This document shows positions 18,519-27,868 of a stretch of DNA of 64,000 nucleotides, one piece after another. The DNA is taken from the NCBI GenBank assembly GCA_947497455.1, contig CANMGU010000002.1, positions 652,506 through 716,505 of the forward strand, given 5' to 3'. Below the pieces are notes generated by a model. The model saw nothing but the letters and a program-made list of their open reading frames with translations, was not told where the DNA came from and did not search any database. Positions within the stretch are counted from its first letter, which is position 1, and each line of letters opens with the position of its first letter. Source of the stretch: an uncultured Sphingomonadaceae bacterium. Lineage in GTDB: Bacteria > Pseudomonadota > Alphaproteobacteria > Sphingomonadales > Sphingomonadaceae. The translations under genes and the position numbers were made by a program.

Positions 18519-19388
18519 TTATGACTTTGCGAGCAATTTTTCGGCGACAATGCGGATGTCATCGCCAATTTCCGGATGCGCCAATGCCAATGCCAGATTG
18601 GCTTCAACATAACCAGCCTTCGACCCGCAATCATAGCGGGCACCATCAAAGGTCATGCCATGAAAGGGCTGTTTGCCGATCATTTGCGCCATCGCATCAG
18701 TGAGCTGGATTTCGCCGCCGGCGCCTGCTTCCTGCGTCTCCAAAATGCGCATCACTTCCGGCTGCAGGATATAGCGGCCCGGCAGGATCAAATTGGATGG
18801 TGCAGTGCCGGCCGCCGGTTTCTCGACCAGGCCTTTGACTTCGGTGATGGGGCCATCGCGATAACCGGGATCAATCACGCCATAGGACGGCGTATCCTCA
18901 ATCGGGATTTCGAGAGCACAGACGATATTGCCGCCCAGCTTGTCATAGGCATCGACCATCTGCTTCATGCAACCAGGGCTGCCAACCATGAATTCATCAG
19001 GCAGGAAGATGGCAAAAGGTTCGTCTCCGACAATATCGCGTGCGCACCAAATTGCGTGACCCAGCCCGAGCGGCTCCTGTTGCCGAACAAAGACGCTGTT
19101 GCCGGGTGTCAGGCGCGTTCCGTTGAGCACCGAGTCATTCTTGCCTCTGTCGCCCATAGTGCGTTCCAGCTCATAGGCGAGATCAAAATGATCTTCGATC
19201 ATTCCCTTGCCGCGCCCATTGACGAAGATCATCTGCTCGATCCCAGCTTCCAGTGCCTCATCCACAGCATATTGCAGCAGCGGACGGTCAACGATCGGGA
19301 AGAGTTCTTTCGGCATGACCTTGGTCGCAGGTAGGAAGCGCGTGCCCATGCCGGCGACAGGGAAAACAGCTTTTTTGATCGGTTTCAT
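18519..19388 (-). CDS. galU: UTP--glucose-1-phosphate uridylyltransferase
   Basis: A 289-residue enzyme making UDP-glucose from UTP and glucose 1-phosphate for polysaccharide and glycolipid synthesis. The nucleotide-binding start VFPVAGMGTRFLPATK and K-V-M-P-K-E-L are those of GalU, followed by LGLGHAIWCA, LPDEF (metal and sugar site), VEKP and GEIQLTDAM. The length matches bacterial GalU. It begins 10 bases after the msrA stop and is the last gene of a run adaptor - RND pump - msrA - galU, so it may be co-transcribed with an efflux system. Confidence 0.97.
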   Translation of the reverse strand: MKPIKKAVFPVAGMGTRFLPATKVMPKELFPIVDRPLLQYAVDEALEAGIEQMIFVNGRGKGMIEDHFDLAYELERTMGDRGKNDSVLNGTRLTPGNSVFVRQQEPLGLGHAIWCARDIVGDEPFAIFLPDEFMVGSPGCMKQMVDAYDKLGGNIVCALEIPIEDTPSYGVIDPGYRDGPITEVKGLVEKPAAGTAPSNLILPGRYILQPEVMRILETQEAGAGGEIQLTDAMAQMIGKQPFHGMTFDGARYDCGSKAGYVEANLALALAHPEIGDDIRIVAEKLLAKS

Positions 19389-19398
19389 GGAAATGGCT

Positions 19399-19926
19399 TT
19401 AATCCTTCAATTTGTCCGCAAAACTGGTTCGTAACTTCTGCAATTTCGGCGGGATAGTCGCAACGCAATAAGGGTTGCCGCGCCCTTCATCCGCCCAATA
19501 TTGCTGGTGATAATCTTCTGCTACATACCAGGTTGCCGACCCTTCTATCGTGGTTACAACGGGTTCCGAACGCTCTGCGCCCGCCCGTTCTATGCCCGCG
19601 ATAGCCGCAGCGCGCTGATCATCATCCAACGGAAAGATAGCCGATCTATATTGCGTCCCGATGTCATTGCCCTGCCGGTTCAGCTGGGTCGGATCATGGG
19701 TCGCAAAGAAAATATCCAGCAGATCATCATAGCTCACCACTTCAGGATCAAATCCGATTTTGATTCCTTCTGCATGACCGGTGGTGCCGGAACAGACCTG
19801 CCGATAAGTGGGATTGGCATTCTCCCCGCCAATATAGCCGCTTTCGACGCTGTGCACACCAGCAATGTCATTGAACACCGCTTCTGTGCACCAGAAACAG
19901 CCGCCGGCAAAAATCGCTTCCTGCAT
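19399..19926 (-). CDS. msrA: Peptide-methionine (S)-S-oxide reductase
   Basis: A 175-residue MsrA that reduces methionine-S-sulfoxide in proteins, using thioredoxin as electron donor. The catalytic motif GGCFWC has Cys10 as nucleophile. YIGGENANPTY, G-H-A-E, FFATHDPTQLNRQGND and Y-R-S-A-I-F are family hallmarks. The ATG at 19926 lies nine bases after AAAGGAG; an in-frame GTG six bases earlier is too close. It stands 15 bases after the RND pump gene, in an operon that ends with galU. Confidence 0.97.
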   Translation of the reverse strand: MQEAIFAGGCFWCTEAVFNDIAGVHSVESGYIGGENANPTYRQVCSGTTGHAEGIKIGFDPEVVSYDDLLDIFFATHDPTQLNRQGNDIGTQYRSAIFPLDDDQRAAAIAGIERAGAERSEPVVTTIEGSATWYVAEDYHQQYWADEGRGNPYCVATIPPKLQKLRTSFADKLKD

Positions 19927-19941
19927 TGTCACAAACTCCTT

Positions 19942-22900
19942 TTAAGCGGGCGCTATCTGGTCGGAAGCAGGGGTGCCACCATTTTTCTTTTCCTCATCTC
20001 GCCGCGCGATAAGCAAATACATAGCTGGGGTCACAACGCGGGAAAGCAAGGTCGAGCTTATCAAACCGCCGATAATAATGATCGCAACCGGCGCATAAAG
20101 TGTTCCGCCCAGCAAGGCTAAAGGCAATAGTCCACCAATTGCGGTAACGGATGTCAATAATACGGGCAAGAACCGGACCTCACCTGCTTTTTCAATGGCT
20201 TCCCGCAAAGGCATACCTCGTTCGCGCAACTGGGCGGTAAAGTCGACGAGCAGAATGGAATTTTTAATCTCGATGCCAATCAAAGCAATAAAGCCGATTA
20301 CGCCCATGAAACTCAGCGCATCGCCGGTCAGATATTGGGCAATCAATCCGCCAAATGTGCCCAATGGAATAACACCTGCAACCACCACTGTCTCTCTGAA
20401 GCGACCAAATTCAGCAACCAGAATCGCCATAATGAAAAGAATGGCGGTGAAAACAATCGGTCCCAGATCGCCAAATGTGTCGCCAATAGATTCGCTTTCC
20501 CCGCCAATGGAGAAAGAATAACCTTCTGGAAAATCAATTTTTTGAATTTCCTTAACCGCTTCATTGGTTACGATGGATGCCACTTCATTATACTCGAGCT
20601 GCGCTGTCACAGTAACGGATCGTTCCAACTGACGGCGTTGGATTTGCGGAGGCACGTTGGTCAGCTTTGGATCGGTGACTTGTGATAAGGCGACCGGATC
20701 ACCACTGCGCGTGGCCAGATAAATATCGTCCAGCACAGAAACGGGCTGCGTTCCATTTAACGGCAAGCGCACGGTTACCGGATAATTATCGCCTTCTTCA
20801 TCTCGGAAAGTCGCCGCGCGTTCGCCGCTTATTGCCAGTTGAATGGCACGGCGTGCTTCGCCCGGCGGAATGTTAAGCAGTGCCGCCTTTCTCTCGTCCA
20901 GTCCGATATCAAGATCGATCTTATCTGTTCTGATTGGGTTATCAATGTCTCTGGCGCCGCTTGTGTCGCGCAAGATATCCTCAACCTGACCGGCCAGGTT
21001 TTTCAAGACATCAAGCTGTGGTCCCGATATCTCAATGGCCACTGGTGCTTCAATCGGCGGACCATTTTGAAAGGGCTCCAATTTTATGCGAGCGCCCGCG
21101 ATGGCATCAAATTTTGTCCGCAAGCGCTCAATCAATTCCGGCCCGTCATCGGCATCCCATTCATCAAGCACCGCTAGCACTTCACCATAGTTGGTGCGCT
21201 CTGCACTGACAAAAATATTGTAAAAGACCTGCGGATTTCCAGCACCGATATTCTCAGCCCGGACTTTGATCGATGGTTCCGCCTCCATGATTCTTGCGAC
21301 TTGGCTGACAACCTGATCAGTTTGATTCAAGCTACTTCCTTGTTCGGTCTCCACAGAAACTCTGAAATAGGGGGAATCCGAATTTGGAAAAAGCGAGAAG
21401 CCCATTAAGGGGACAAGCGCAAAGGCCGATATGCATAGCATCATCGCTAGAAACACGGTCCGCCGCGGCGCGCCCAAAGCGATATGCAAGAGCGGGCTGT
21501 AAAAGGTTTGGATCCTGTCGTTCAGCCAGCGCAGAAGGGCATTGCCTTCTGGATTTTCATCCCGGCGCAACATTCGGCTGGCTAGAAACGGGATTAGCGA
21601 TAGTGAAATGACCAGCGATGCCGCCACGGTCATCATAATCGCAAGATAGAAAGAACGGGTATATGAGCCCGCTCCACCTGGCAGGAAGAGAAGCGGCGCA
21701 AAAGCAAAGATAAGAACGAAAGTGGATCCGATAACAGCGCCGCGGATCTCCAACGTGGCTTCGATGGCCGCCTGCGTTCGCGTTTTTCCCATGCGCAAAT
21801 GGCGTGCGATATTTTCTGTAACCACAATCGAGTCATCGACCAACAGGCCCAATGAGACAATGAAGCCGGCGATGGAGAGCTGGCTAAGATTATAGCCCAT
21901 TGCATAAAGAACGAGCAGCCCTGATGCCAATGACAATGGAATCGAAATCATCACCATTGCCGATGCGCGCCGACCAAGCGGTAACAAGGTAAAAATCACC
22001 AATCCGACAGCAATTGCAAAATCGCGGGTCAACTCATTCAAGCGGCGCGTGACGTCGCGGCTCTGGTCAAATTGTAATGCCAGCTTAATATCCGGAGGCA
22101 AAGTAGCCCGCTGATAGGTCAGTTCCGTGTCCAATTCTTTCCTCAGCCGGGTTACATCAACGCCGTCCTTTTGGGTTGCGGTTACAATTACTGCCCGTTT
22201 GCCGTTATGCCGTGTGCGGTAAATTTGCTCAGCTGCGCCCCATTTGACGGTTGCGACATCCTGAACGGTCAGCAAAGCGCCTGCCGCTGCACGCAGCGGC
22301 AAATTGCGAATGGTTTCCAGGCTACGAAAAGCACCACCGGCTTTGACATTGAGCCGTCGATTACCACTTTGTACGGCTCCACCGGGCAGCTCTATCCCGC
22401 CTTGTTTCAGGGCATCGGCAACCGCGCTTGCCGGGACTTGCAATTCTGACAAGCGCGCTGAATCAATCTCGACGCTGATTTCCGGTTGCGGCAGACCAAA
22501 TATCCGCGCTTCGCGTACGCCGGGATAGCGGGTCAGATTATCAACCAGATCATCCGCATATTTGTCCAGCCGCCGCCAAGATGCGGTTTCGCTGACCAAA
22601 GCGAGCTGCAGCACTGCGGCCTCAGTGGTGCGCACCTTGCGGAATTCCAGACGTTGGAGATTTTGGGGCAATGTCTCGCGAATGGCATTAACTTCGCGAA
22701 CAACATCGTCAAAATAACCCTCTACGTCCCCCGTCCAATCGGTAAATTCGACGGTGATTGTGCTGCCGCCATCGGTGCTGTTAGACCGGACTTCCTTTAT
22801 ATCATCCAGGCTTTGCACAGCTTCCTCGATCGGCTTCGCGACGGTCTCTTCCATATCCTGTGCATCGGCACCGGGCAGGATGGCGATGATGCTGACAACC

Positions 22901-23025
22901 GGTATGGGAAAATGGGGATCAACAGCCCTCGTAATATTCGACAGGGCGCTGATGCCCAGAACTACCAGCAGCGAGAACAAGATAAGGGAAAGCTGCCAAC
23001 GCTCTATGACGAATTTAGCGAGCAT
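19942..23025 (-). CDS. RND efflux permease
   Basis: A 1027-residue RND (AcrB/MdtB-like) transporter with the usual two halves, each a transmembrane helix followed by a large periplasmic loop and then five or six helices. The proton-relay Asp pair is in LGLLVDDSIVVTENIA, and the second half has FIALIGIEIKNSILLVDF. Loop sequence such as ILPGADAQDMEETVAKPIEE is typical. It works as a trimer in the inner membrane with the adaptor encoded 36 bases upstream. No outer-membrane partner is in this operon; the TolC-type protein at 38537 or another may serve. The substrate is unknown. Confidence 0.93.
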   Translation of the reverse strand: MLAKFVIERWQLSLILFSLLVVLGISALSNITRAVDPHFPIPVVSIIAILPGADAQDMEETVAKPIEEAVQSLDDIKEVRSNSTDGGSTITVEFTDWTGDVEGYFDDVVREVNAIRETLPQNLQRLEFRKVRTTEAAVLQLALVSETASWRRLDKYADDLVDNLTRYPGVREARIFGLPQPEISVEIDSARLSELQVPASAVADALKQGGIELPGGAVQSGNRRLNVKAGGAFRSLETIRNLPLRAAAGALLTVQDVATVKWGAAEQIYRTRHNGKRAVIVTATQKDGVDVTRLRKELDTELTYQRATLPPDIKLALQFDQSRDVTRRLNELTRDFAIAVGLVIFTLLPLGRRASAMVMISIPLSLASGLLVLYAMGYNLSQLSIAGFIVSLGLLVDDSIVVTENIARHLRMGKTRTQAAIEATLEIRGAVIGSTFVLIFAFAPLLFLPGGAGSYTRSFYLAIMMTVAASLVISLSLIPFLASRMLRRDENPEGNALLRWLNDRIQTFYSPLLHIALGAPRRTVFLAMMLCISAFALVPLMGFSLFPNSDSPYFRVSVETEQGSSLNQTDQVVSQVARIMEAEPSIKVRAENIGAGNPQVFYNIFVSAERTNYGEVLAVLDEWDADDGPELIERLRTKFDAIAGARIKLEPFQNGPPIEAPVAIEISGPQLDVLKNLAGQVEDILRDTSGARDIDNPIRTDKIDLDIGLDERKAALLNIPPGEARRAIQLAISGERAATFRDEEGDNYPVTVRLPLNGTQPVSVLDDIYLATRSGDPVALSQVTDPKLTNVPPQIQRRQLERSVTVTAQLEYNEVASIVTNEAVKEIQKIDFPEGYSFSIGGESESIGDTFGDLGPIVFTAILFIMAILVAEFGRFRETVVVAGVIPLGTFGGLIAQYLTGDALSFMGVIGFIALIGIEIKNSILLVDFTAQLRERGMPLREAIEKAGEVRFLPVLLTSVTAIGGLLPLALLGGTLYAPVAIIIIGGLISSTLLSRVVTPAMYLLIARRDEEKKNGGTPASDQIAPA

Positions 23026-23061
23026 CTAAGGAAATCTCGCCAAAAGGATATCGGGCCCAGT

Positions 23062-24129
23062 TCATTTTTTCGTTCTGATCGGCTTGATGACATTGCCATC
23101 GCGCAGTTTTTCGACACCACGTGCAACCACGACGTCGCCTTCCGCCAATCCTGAGGTTATTTCCAGACTGTTGTCGGTCAATTTGCCGATGACCACATTG
23201 CGCGCTTTGACTCGTTTCTTCTCGTCGACAATGTAGACAAGACCTTCGCCGGATCGCACGCCAAATATTGCCGTTGCGGGAACGGCGACAGATCCATCAC
23301 TATCGCGCGACACTTCAATTTCAACCGTCCCCAACTGGCCAGAGCGCAGCCGCTCATTGGCTGGCAGCAGAAAGCTGATTTCGAAGGTTCCGGTCTGTTC
23401 GTCTGCCCGGCCGTCCTTTTCGCTAACCACAGCCTCGATGGGCTTGTCTGAAACCGCAGATATCGTGACATTGGCGCGCATGCCCACCCGAACACGGGAT
23501 GCGTCTGCATCGGTCAACGGGACTTTCAAGACAAAGCCCTTGTCTGTTTCACCGAGCACCAGAACCGTTGTACCGGCGTTCACAATTTGCCCAGCATCGA
23601 TATTTCTGCTGAGGATGATGCCATTGCTCGGTGCATGAATATGGGACGTTCTGCTGGCAAAACTGCTCGCGTTGACCTGTGCCCTGGCTGCTCGCATTGC
23701 GGCTTCGGCTTGTTCCAGGCGCGCTTTGGTGACCCAGCCATCGGCGAAAAGAGATTTGATCCTTTGAAAATCCGCTTCTGTCCGGTCCAATTCTGCCTGT
23801 GCGGATTCCAGATCAGCGGATACGGTGCTGTTATCCAGTGCTGCCAGTGTGGCGCCGCGTTTTACTCGATCGCCTTCTTCATAGCGTACCGATGCAACTT
23901 GCCCAGATGTCGTAAACCCTAATTCCGTCTCTCTGCGCAGGCGTACCGTACCTGCAGCAGTGATGGTTTCATTCTGGCTAGCAGTCTGGACAGTGATCGT
24001 CGCTGCGGGAATCGGATCTCGGTCTTTCGGTTGTTCCTCTGCCTCGGTTCCGCTGCAACCGAACAGCAAGGCCGTTACCATCAACGCCAGAGATTTTTTC
24101 CCTAAATATTTTTGACTGCGCCCCGCCAT
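23062..24129 (-). CDS. RND efflux periplasmic adaptor lipoprotein
   Basis: A 355-residue membrane-fusion protein, first gene of its operon. Residues 1-25 are a lipoprotein signal with a lipobox ending F-G-C. The barrel-sandwich halves flank a helical hairpin (SADLESAQAELDRTEADFQR and A-R-L-E-Q-A-E-A-A-M-R), followed by the beta-barrel and membrane-proximal domains. It links the RND pump to an outer-membrane channel. The start is preceded by GATAGGTAT. Downstream are the pump, msrA and galU at short spacing. Confidence 0.92.
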   Translation of the reverse strand: MAGRSQKYLGKKSLALMVTALLFGCSGTEAEEQPKDRDPIPAATITVQTASQNETITAAGTVRLRRETELGFTTSGQVASVRYEEGDRVKRGATLAALDNSTVSADLESAQAELDRTEADFQRIKSLFADGWVTKARLEQAEAAMRAARAQVNASSFASRTSHIHAPSNGIILSRNIDAGQIVNAGTTVLVLGETDKGFVLKVPLTDADASRVRVGMRANVTISAVSDKPIEAVVSEKDGRADEQTGTFEISFLLPANERLRSGQLGTVEIEVSRDSDGSVAVPATAIFGVRSGEGLVYIVDEKKRVKARNVVIGKLTDNSLEITSGLAEGDVVVARGVEKLRDGNVIKPIRTKK

Positions 24130-24212
24130 ATATACCTATCTTGTCCCCTCCCGACGCTCCTTCATAAGTCGCGAAACGGCGCTGACAAACAGAAAATTGC
24201 GATTTGCAACGA

Positions 24213-24241
24213 AAAGGGCCGGATCATCCGACCGGCCCTTT
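24213..24241 (-). terminator. Terminator of aqpZ, probably bidirectional
   Basis: AAAGGGCCGG (24213-24222) and CCGGCCCTTT (24232-24241) form a perfect 10-bp stem with a 9-base loop. T-tracts lie on both sides when read outward, so it can also insulate the adaptor-RND operon promoter from aquaporin transcription. Confidence 0.88.
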
Positions 24242-24270
24242 GGTTTTTTCATTATATGATGATGAGAATA

Positions 24271-24993
24271 TTAGTCTTTCGTGCCAACCACGTTCTGACC
24301 GTCACCGCCAACAAATTTATACGCTATGCCAGCCAGTACTGCACCGATGATGGGTGCTACCCAGAATATCCAGAGCTGAGACAAAGCGATGCCGCCTTCG
24401 ATCAGTGCGGGACCAGTGCTTCGCGCCGGGTTAACGGACGTGTTTGTAACCGGAATACTGATGAGATGGATTAACGTTAGACCCAGGCCAATGGCCAACG
24501 GCGCAAAGCCGGCTGGTGCCCGGCCATCCGTTGCGCCCAATATGATCATCAGGAAAAAGAAGGTCAGCAATATCTCGATCGCGATACCGGCACCCATGGC
24601 ATATCCGCCGGGTGATTTGTCGCCGACACCGTTGGCTGCCAGGCCGTTGACCGCGACATCATAGTCGGCATTGCCGGTCGCGATTAAATAAAGCGCCGCA
24701 GCTGCCGCTACAGCTCCTACAAGCTGCGCGATAATATAAACCGGGATTTCTTTTGCTGGAAAGCGACCGCCGGCCCATAGGCCTATAGTAACAGCCGGGT
24801 TCAAGTGGCATCCGCTAATATGTCCGATCGCATAGGCCATGGTAACTACGGTCAGACCAAAGGCCAACGAGACACCCAACAAGCCGATGCCGACATCGGG
24901 AAACGCAGCTGCGATAACAGCGCTGCCACACCCACCAAAAACAAGCCAAAATGTACCGAGAAACTCTGCCAGTGATTTTTGTACTGCCGTCAT
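24271..24993 (-). CDS. aqpZ: Aquaporin Z
   Basis: A 240-residue water channel of the MIP family. The two half-helix NPA boxes are present: HLNPAVTIG in the first half and [12 protein letters not shown] in the second, with the R after the second NPA that forms the selectivity filter. G-x-x-x-G-C-H-L before the first NPA and the length agree with AqpZ rather than the longer glycerol facilitators. It mediates rapid water flow across the inner membrane. It lies downstream of tsaC on the same strand with a 110-base gap, probably with its own promoter. Confidence 0.95.
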   Translation of the reverse strand: MTAVQKSLAEFLGTFWLVFGGCGSAVIAAAFPDVGIGLLGVSLAFGLTVVTMAYAIGHISGCHLNPAVTIGLWAGGRFPAKEIPVYIIAQLVGAVAAAAALYLIATGNADYDVAVNGLAANGVGDKSPGGYAMGAGIAIEILLTFFFLMIILGATDGRAPAGFAPLAIGLGLTLIHLISIPVTNTSVNPARSTGPALIEGGIALSQLWIFWVAPIIGAVLAGIAYKFVGGDGQNVVGTKD

Positions 24994-25103
24994 ATTCCTG
25001 ACCTCCCCAAGAAATGTTCACAGCCTCTATTGAGCTGCGCAGCGGTTATTTAGCGCAATTCTGTGATTTCGCCTAATTTCGGACCGTAAATCTATGTAAA
25101 AGG

Positions 25104-26063
25104 TCAGGCTTTTTGGGCTGCGCGTTCCAATCGGTCATTAATGGCTACCCCAATGCCGATTTTTGGGATGGGGGCGATCGCAATATGCGGCCGATCACTG
25201 GAATCAGCGACATGCAGGGCGGCAAATAAATTGCTTGCCGCTTCGGCCATATCACCGCTGACAGACAGGCTGATAACGCCTGCAATAGCGCCAAAACCGA
25301 TATGATAGTCATCAGGTTCTGGCTGTGTCGCATTAAGGCGCACGGGCTTACTCGGTGCATAGTGGCTGGCAAGCTGGCCCGGCGCTTCAATCTTTTCACC
25401 CTGTTGATCAACTGGTCGTTTTCCGGCACATTTTTCCAGTTGTTCTGCCGTTATCGGTCCGGGACGCAAAATCTGATAATCGTCGCCTCTGATCGCGACA
25501 ATGGTGGACTCTATGCCGTTTTCACAAGGCCCGCCGTCCAAGATCATCGGTGTGGCCATTCCTAGACTATGTTCGACATGCTTTGGCTTTGTCGGGCTGA
25601 TGCCGCCGCTCTTATTGGCCGATGGTGCTGCCAGGAAAAGCCCCGAAGTCGCAAGCAATTCCTGCATCAGCGGATGTGCCGGGCAACGCAAGGCAATGGT
25701 TTCGAGGCCAGCGGTTACGGCGCGCGCGACGGGGCAGTCAGGTGTTTTGGGGACCACAAGCGTTAACGGTCCAGGCCAATATTTCTTGGCGAGCTTGTTA
25801 GCGAGATCGTTGAGCAAGCCCAATTTCTCTGCGGCTGCGATGCTCGGCACATGGACGATCAAGGGATTGAAATCGGGCCGCCCTTTGGTCCGGTAGATTT
25901 CCGCTATTGCGCTGGCATTGGTCGAATCGGCAGCCAGACCATAGACCGTTTCGGTGGGTACAGCGACCAGCCCACCCGACTGCAGTCGTTCAGCTGCGGC
26001 CAATATTGCCTGCTTGCCGTAACGTTGTGCATTATCGTCAATATGATCATTTGAGCCAGACAT
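25104..26063 (-). CDS. L-threonylcarbamoyladenylate synthase (Sua5/TsaC type)
   Basis: A 319-residue enzyme that makes threonylcarbamoyl-AMP from threonine, bicarbonate and ATP, the first step of t6A modification of tRNAs reading ANN codons. The YrdC-like domain shows VPTETVYGLAADSTN, KGRPDFNPL, YWPGPLTLV and APSANKSGGISPT. The extra C-terminal 110 residues mark the longer Sua5 architecture rather than the 190-residue TsaC. It converges with nothing; the divergent acyl-CoA dehydrogenase begins 52 bases away on the other strand. Confidence 0.95.
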   Translation of the reverse strand: MSGSNDHIDDNAQRYGKQAILAAAERLQSGGLVAVPTETVYGLAADSTNASAIAEIYRTKGRPDFNPLIVHVPSIAAAEKLGLLNDLANKLAKKYWPGPLTLVVPKTPDCPVARAVTAGLETIALRCPAHPLMQELLATSGLFLAAPSANKSGGISPTKPKHVEHSLGMATPMILDGGPCENGIESTIVAIRGDDYQILRPGPITAEQLEKCAGKRPVDQQGEKIEAPGQLASHYAPSKPVRLNATQPEPDDYHIGFGAIAGVISLSVSGDMAEAASNLFAALHVADSSDRPHIAIAPIPKIGIGVAINDRLERAAQKA

Positions 26064-26115
26064 GATAGGGCGCTATAGCCCAGCGAGATTTCAAGCAATA
26101 GCGGATACCAATTAG

Positions 26116-27867
26116 ATGAGCTTTACAGCGCCCAGCAGAGAACAGAATTTCGTCCTGAAACATATCGCCAATGTCGGTGCGCTCGCCCAGCATGAACGCT
26201 TTGCCGGTGCCAGTGAAGATATGGTGGAAGCGATTGTTGAGGGTATTGGGCAGTTCGCCGCTGGTGAATTTGCACCGATTAACCGCACCGGCGATACGGT
26301 GGGAGCCAAATGGAATGATGGCAGTGTAACCATGCCTGCCGGCTTTAAAGAGGCTTATGGCCAGTTTGTCGAAGGTGGCTGGGCATCAATCGATGGGCCA
26401 GAAGAATTTGGTGGGCAAGGTCTGCCTTATTCTCTGTCCGCTCTGATCCTTGAGACTTGCGGCGCAGCCAATTTCGCCTTCACGCTTTGCCCGATGTTGA
26501 GCTTTGGTGCGGTTGAGGCAATTCATGCGCATGGCAGCGATGAGCAGAAGACCACTTATCTCGAAAAAATGATATCCGGCGAATGGACCGGAACGATGAA
26601 CTTGACCGAACCGCAGGCCGGATCTGATGTTGGTGCCTTACGTTCTACTGCAGAGCCGATCACCGAGGGTGAGCATGCCGGGAAGTACAAGATCAAGGGC
26701 CAGAAGATTTACATCACCTTTGGTGAGCATGACCTGACCGACAATATCATTCACTTGGTGCTGGCGCGGACGCCGGGTGCGCCCGAAGGGACGCGCGGTA
26801 TCTCCTTGTTCATCGTTCCGAAATTCCATCTGGATGCAGAGGGTAACAGCGCAGCCCCCAATGATGTGACCTGTGTATCCATCGAACACAAGCTGGGCAT
26901 CCACGCTTCGCCCACCTGCGTTATGGCTTATGGTGAGAACGACGCGTGTATCGGCGAGATGATTGGAGGGGAGTTTGGCGGGATGAAAGCCATGTTCACG
27001 ATGATGAACAATGCCCGCATCAATGTCGGCTCGCAAGGTGTGCAGATTGCCGAACGGGCGACTCAGCAAGCCATTCAATATGCACATGACCGTGTTCAGT
27101 CATCCCGTGCCGGTAGCGGCAGCAAGGACTCGGTTGCGATTATCGAGCATCCGGATGTGCGCCGGATGATCTTGCGCAGCAAGGCCCTGACACAGGCAGC
27201 GCGCGCGCTGCTTTACTATGCCACTGCTCATGTGGATGGCGCGACTCTGGGGATAGAAGGCGCGAAGTCACGAGCGGAAATCCTGACTCCGTTGATCAAG
27301 GGCTATGGCACCGACATTGGCAATGAAGTGGCCTCTCTCGGTGTACAGGTCCATGGCGGCATGGGCTTTGTTGAAGAAACCGGAGCCGCCCAGCATTTCC
27401 GTGATGCCCGGATCGCGCCGATCTATGAGGGAACCAACGGTATTCAGGCGGCGGACCTTGTCGGTCGTAAACTTGGTCTCGATGGTGGTGAGGCGATGTT
27501 GATGCTGATTACTGATATCAAGGCCGAAGCGAAAGACGAAGAGGCCCTGATGACACTGGCCCTGATGGTTGAAGATATCGCCAAGTGGATGGCCAGTGGT
27601 GACGCCTCGATTGATGACCGGCTCGCCGGAAGCTATCCGTTCATGACCATGCTGGCGACGGCGACATGCGGCATGTTGATGAAAAAGCAGCAGCGCATTG
27701 CCGAGGCGGAGCTGGCCGATGGCAATGATCCGTTTCTGAAGTCGAAACTGGTTACGACCCGATATTATCTTGACCATCTGGTTCCCGAAGCCATCGGTTT
27801 GAAAGCCGCAGCAATGGACGGCGCCGACATATTATATCGCCTCGATAGCGAGGAATTGGTCGCCTGA
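26116..27867 (+). CDS. Acyl-CoA dehydrogenase, DmdC-like
   Basis: A 583-residue flavoprotein of the acyl-CoA dehydrogenase family. FAD and substrate motifs MNLTEPQAGSD and YITFGEHD are followed by the C-terminal helical domain with GVQVHGGMGF and I-Y-E-G-T-N-G-I-Q, in which the Glu is the expected catalytic base. The length and extra C-terminal domain fit the DmdC group, which includes 3-methylmercaptopropionyl-CoA dehydrogenase of DMSP demethylation, but many DmdC-like enzymes oxidise other acyl-CoAs. No other dmd gene is in the window. The DUF815 gene starts one base after the stop, so the two form an operon. Confidence 0.9.
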   Translation: MSFTAPSREQNFVLKHIANVGALAQHERFAGASEDMVEAIVEGIGQFAAGEFAPINRTGDTVGAKWNDGSVTMPAGFKEAYGQFVEGGWASIDGPEEFGGQGLPYSLSALILETCGAANFAFTLCPMLSFGAVEAIHAHGSDEQKTTYLEKMISGEWTGTMNLTEPQAGSDVGALRSTAEPITEGEHAGKYKIKGQKIYITFGEHDLTDNIIHLVLARTPGAPEGTRGISLFIVPKFHLDAEGNSAAPNDVTCVSIEHKLGIHASPTCVMAYGENDACIGEMIGGEFGGMKAMFTMMNNARINVGSQGVQIAERATQQAIQYAHDRVQSSRAGSGSKDSVAIIEHPDVRRMILRSKALTQAARALLYYATAHVDGATLGIEGAKSRAEILTPLIKGYGTDIGNEVASLGVQVHGGMGFVEETGAAQHFRDARIAPIYEGTNGIQAADLVGRKLGLDGGEAMLMLITDIKAEAKDEEALMTLALMVEDIAKWMASGDASIDDRLAGSYPFMTMLATATCGMLMKKQQRIAEAELADGNDPFLKSKLVTTRYYLDHLVPEAIGLKAAAMDGADILYRLDSEELVA

Positions 27868-27868
27868 T

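Noticed and set aside
26116..27867. Assigning the acyl-CoA dehydrogenase as DmdC of DMSP breakdown
   Set aside because: The family is broad, and no dmdA, dmdB or dmdD gene is present nearby to support it.
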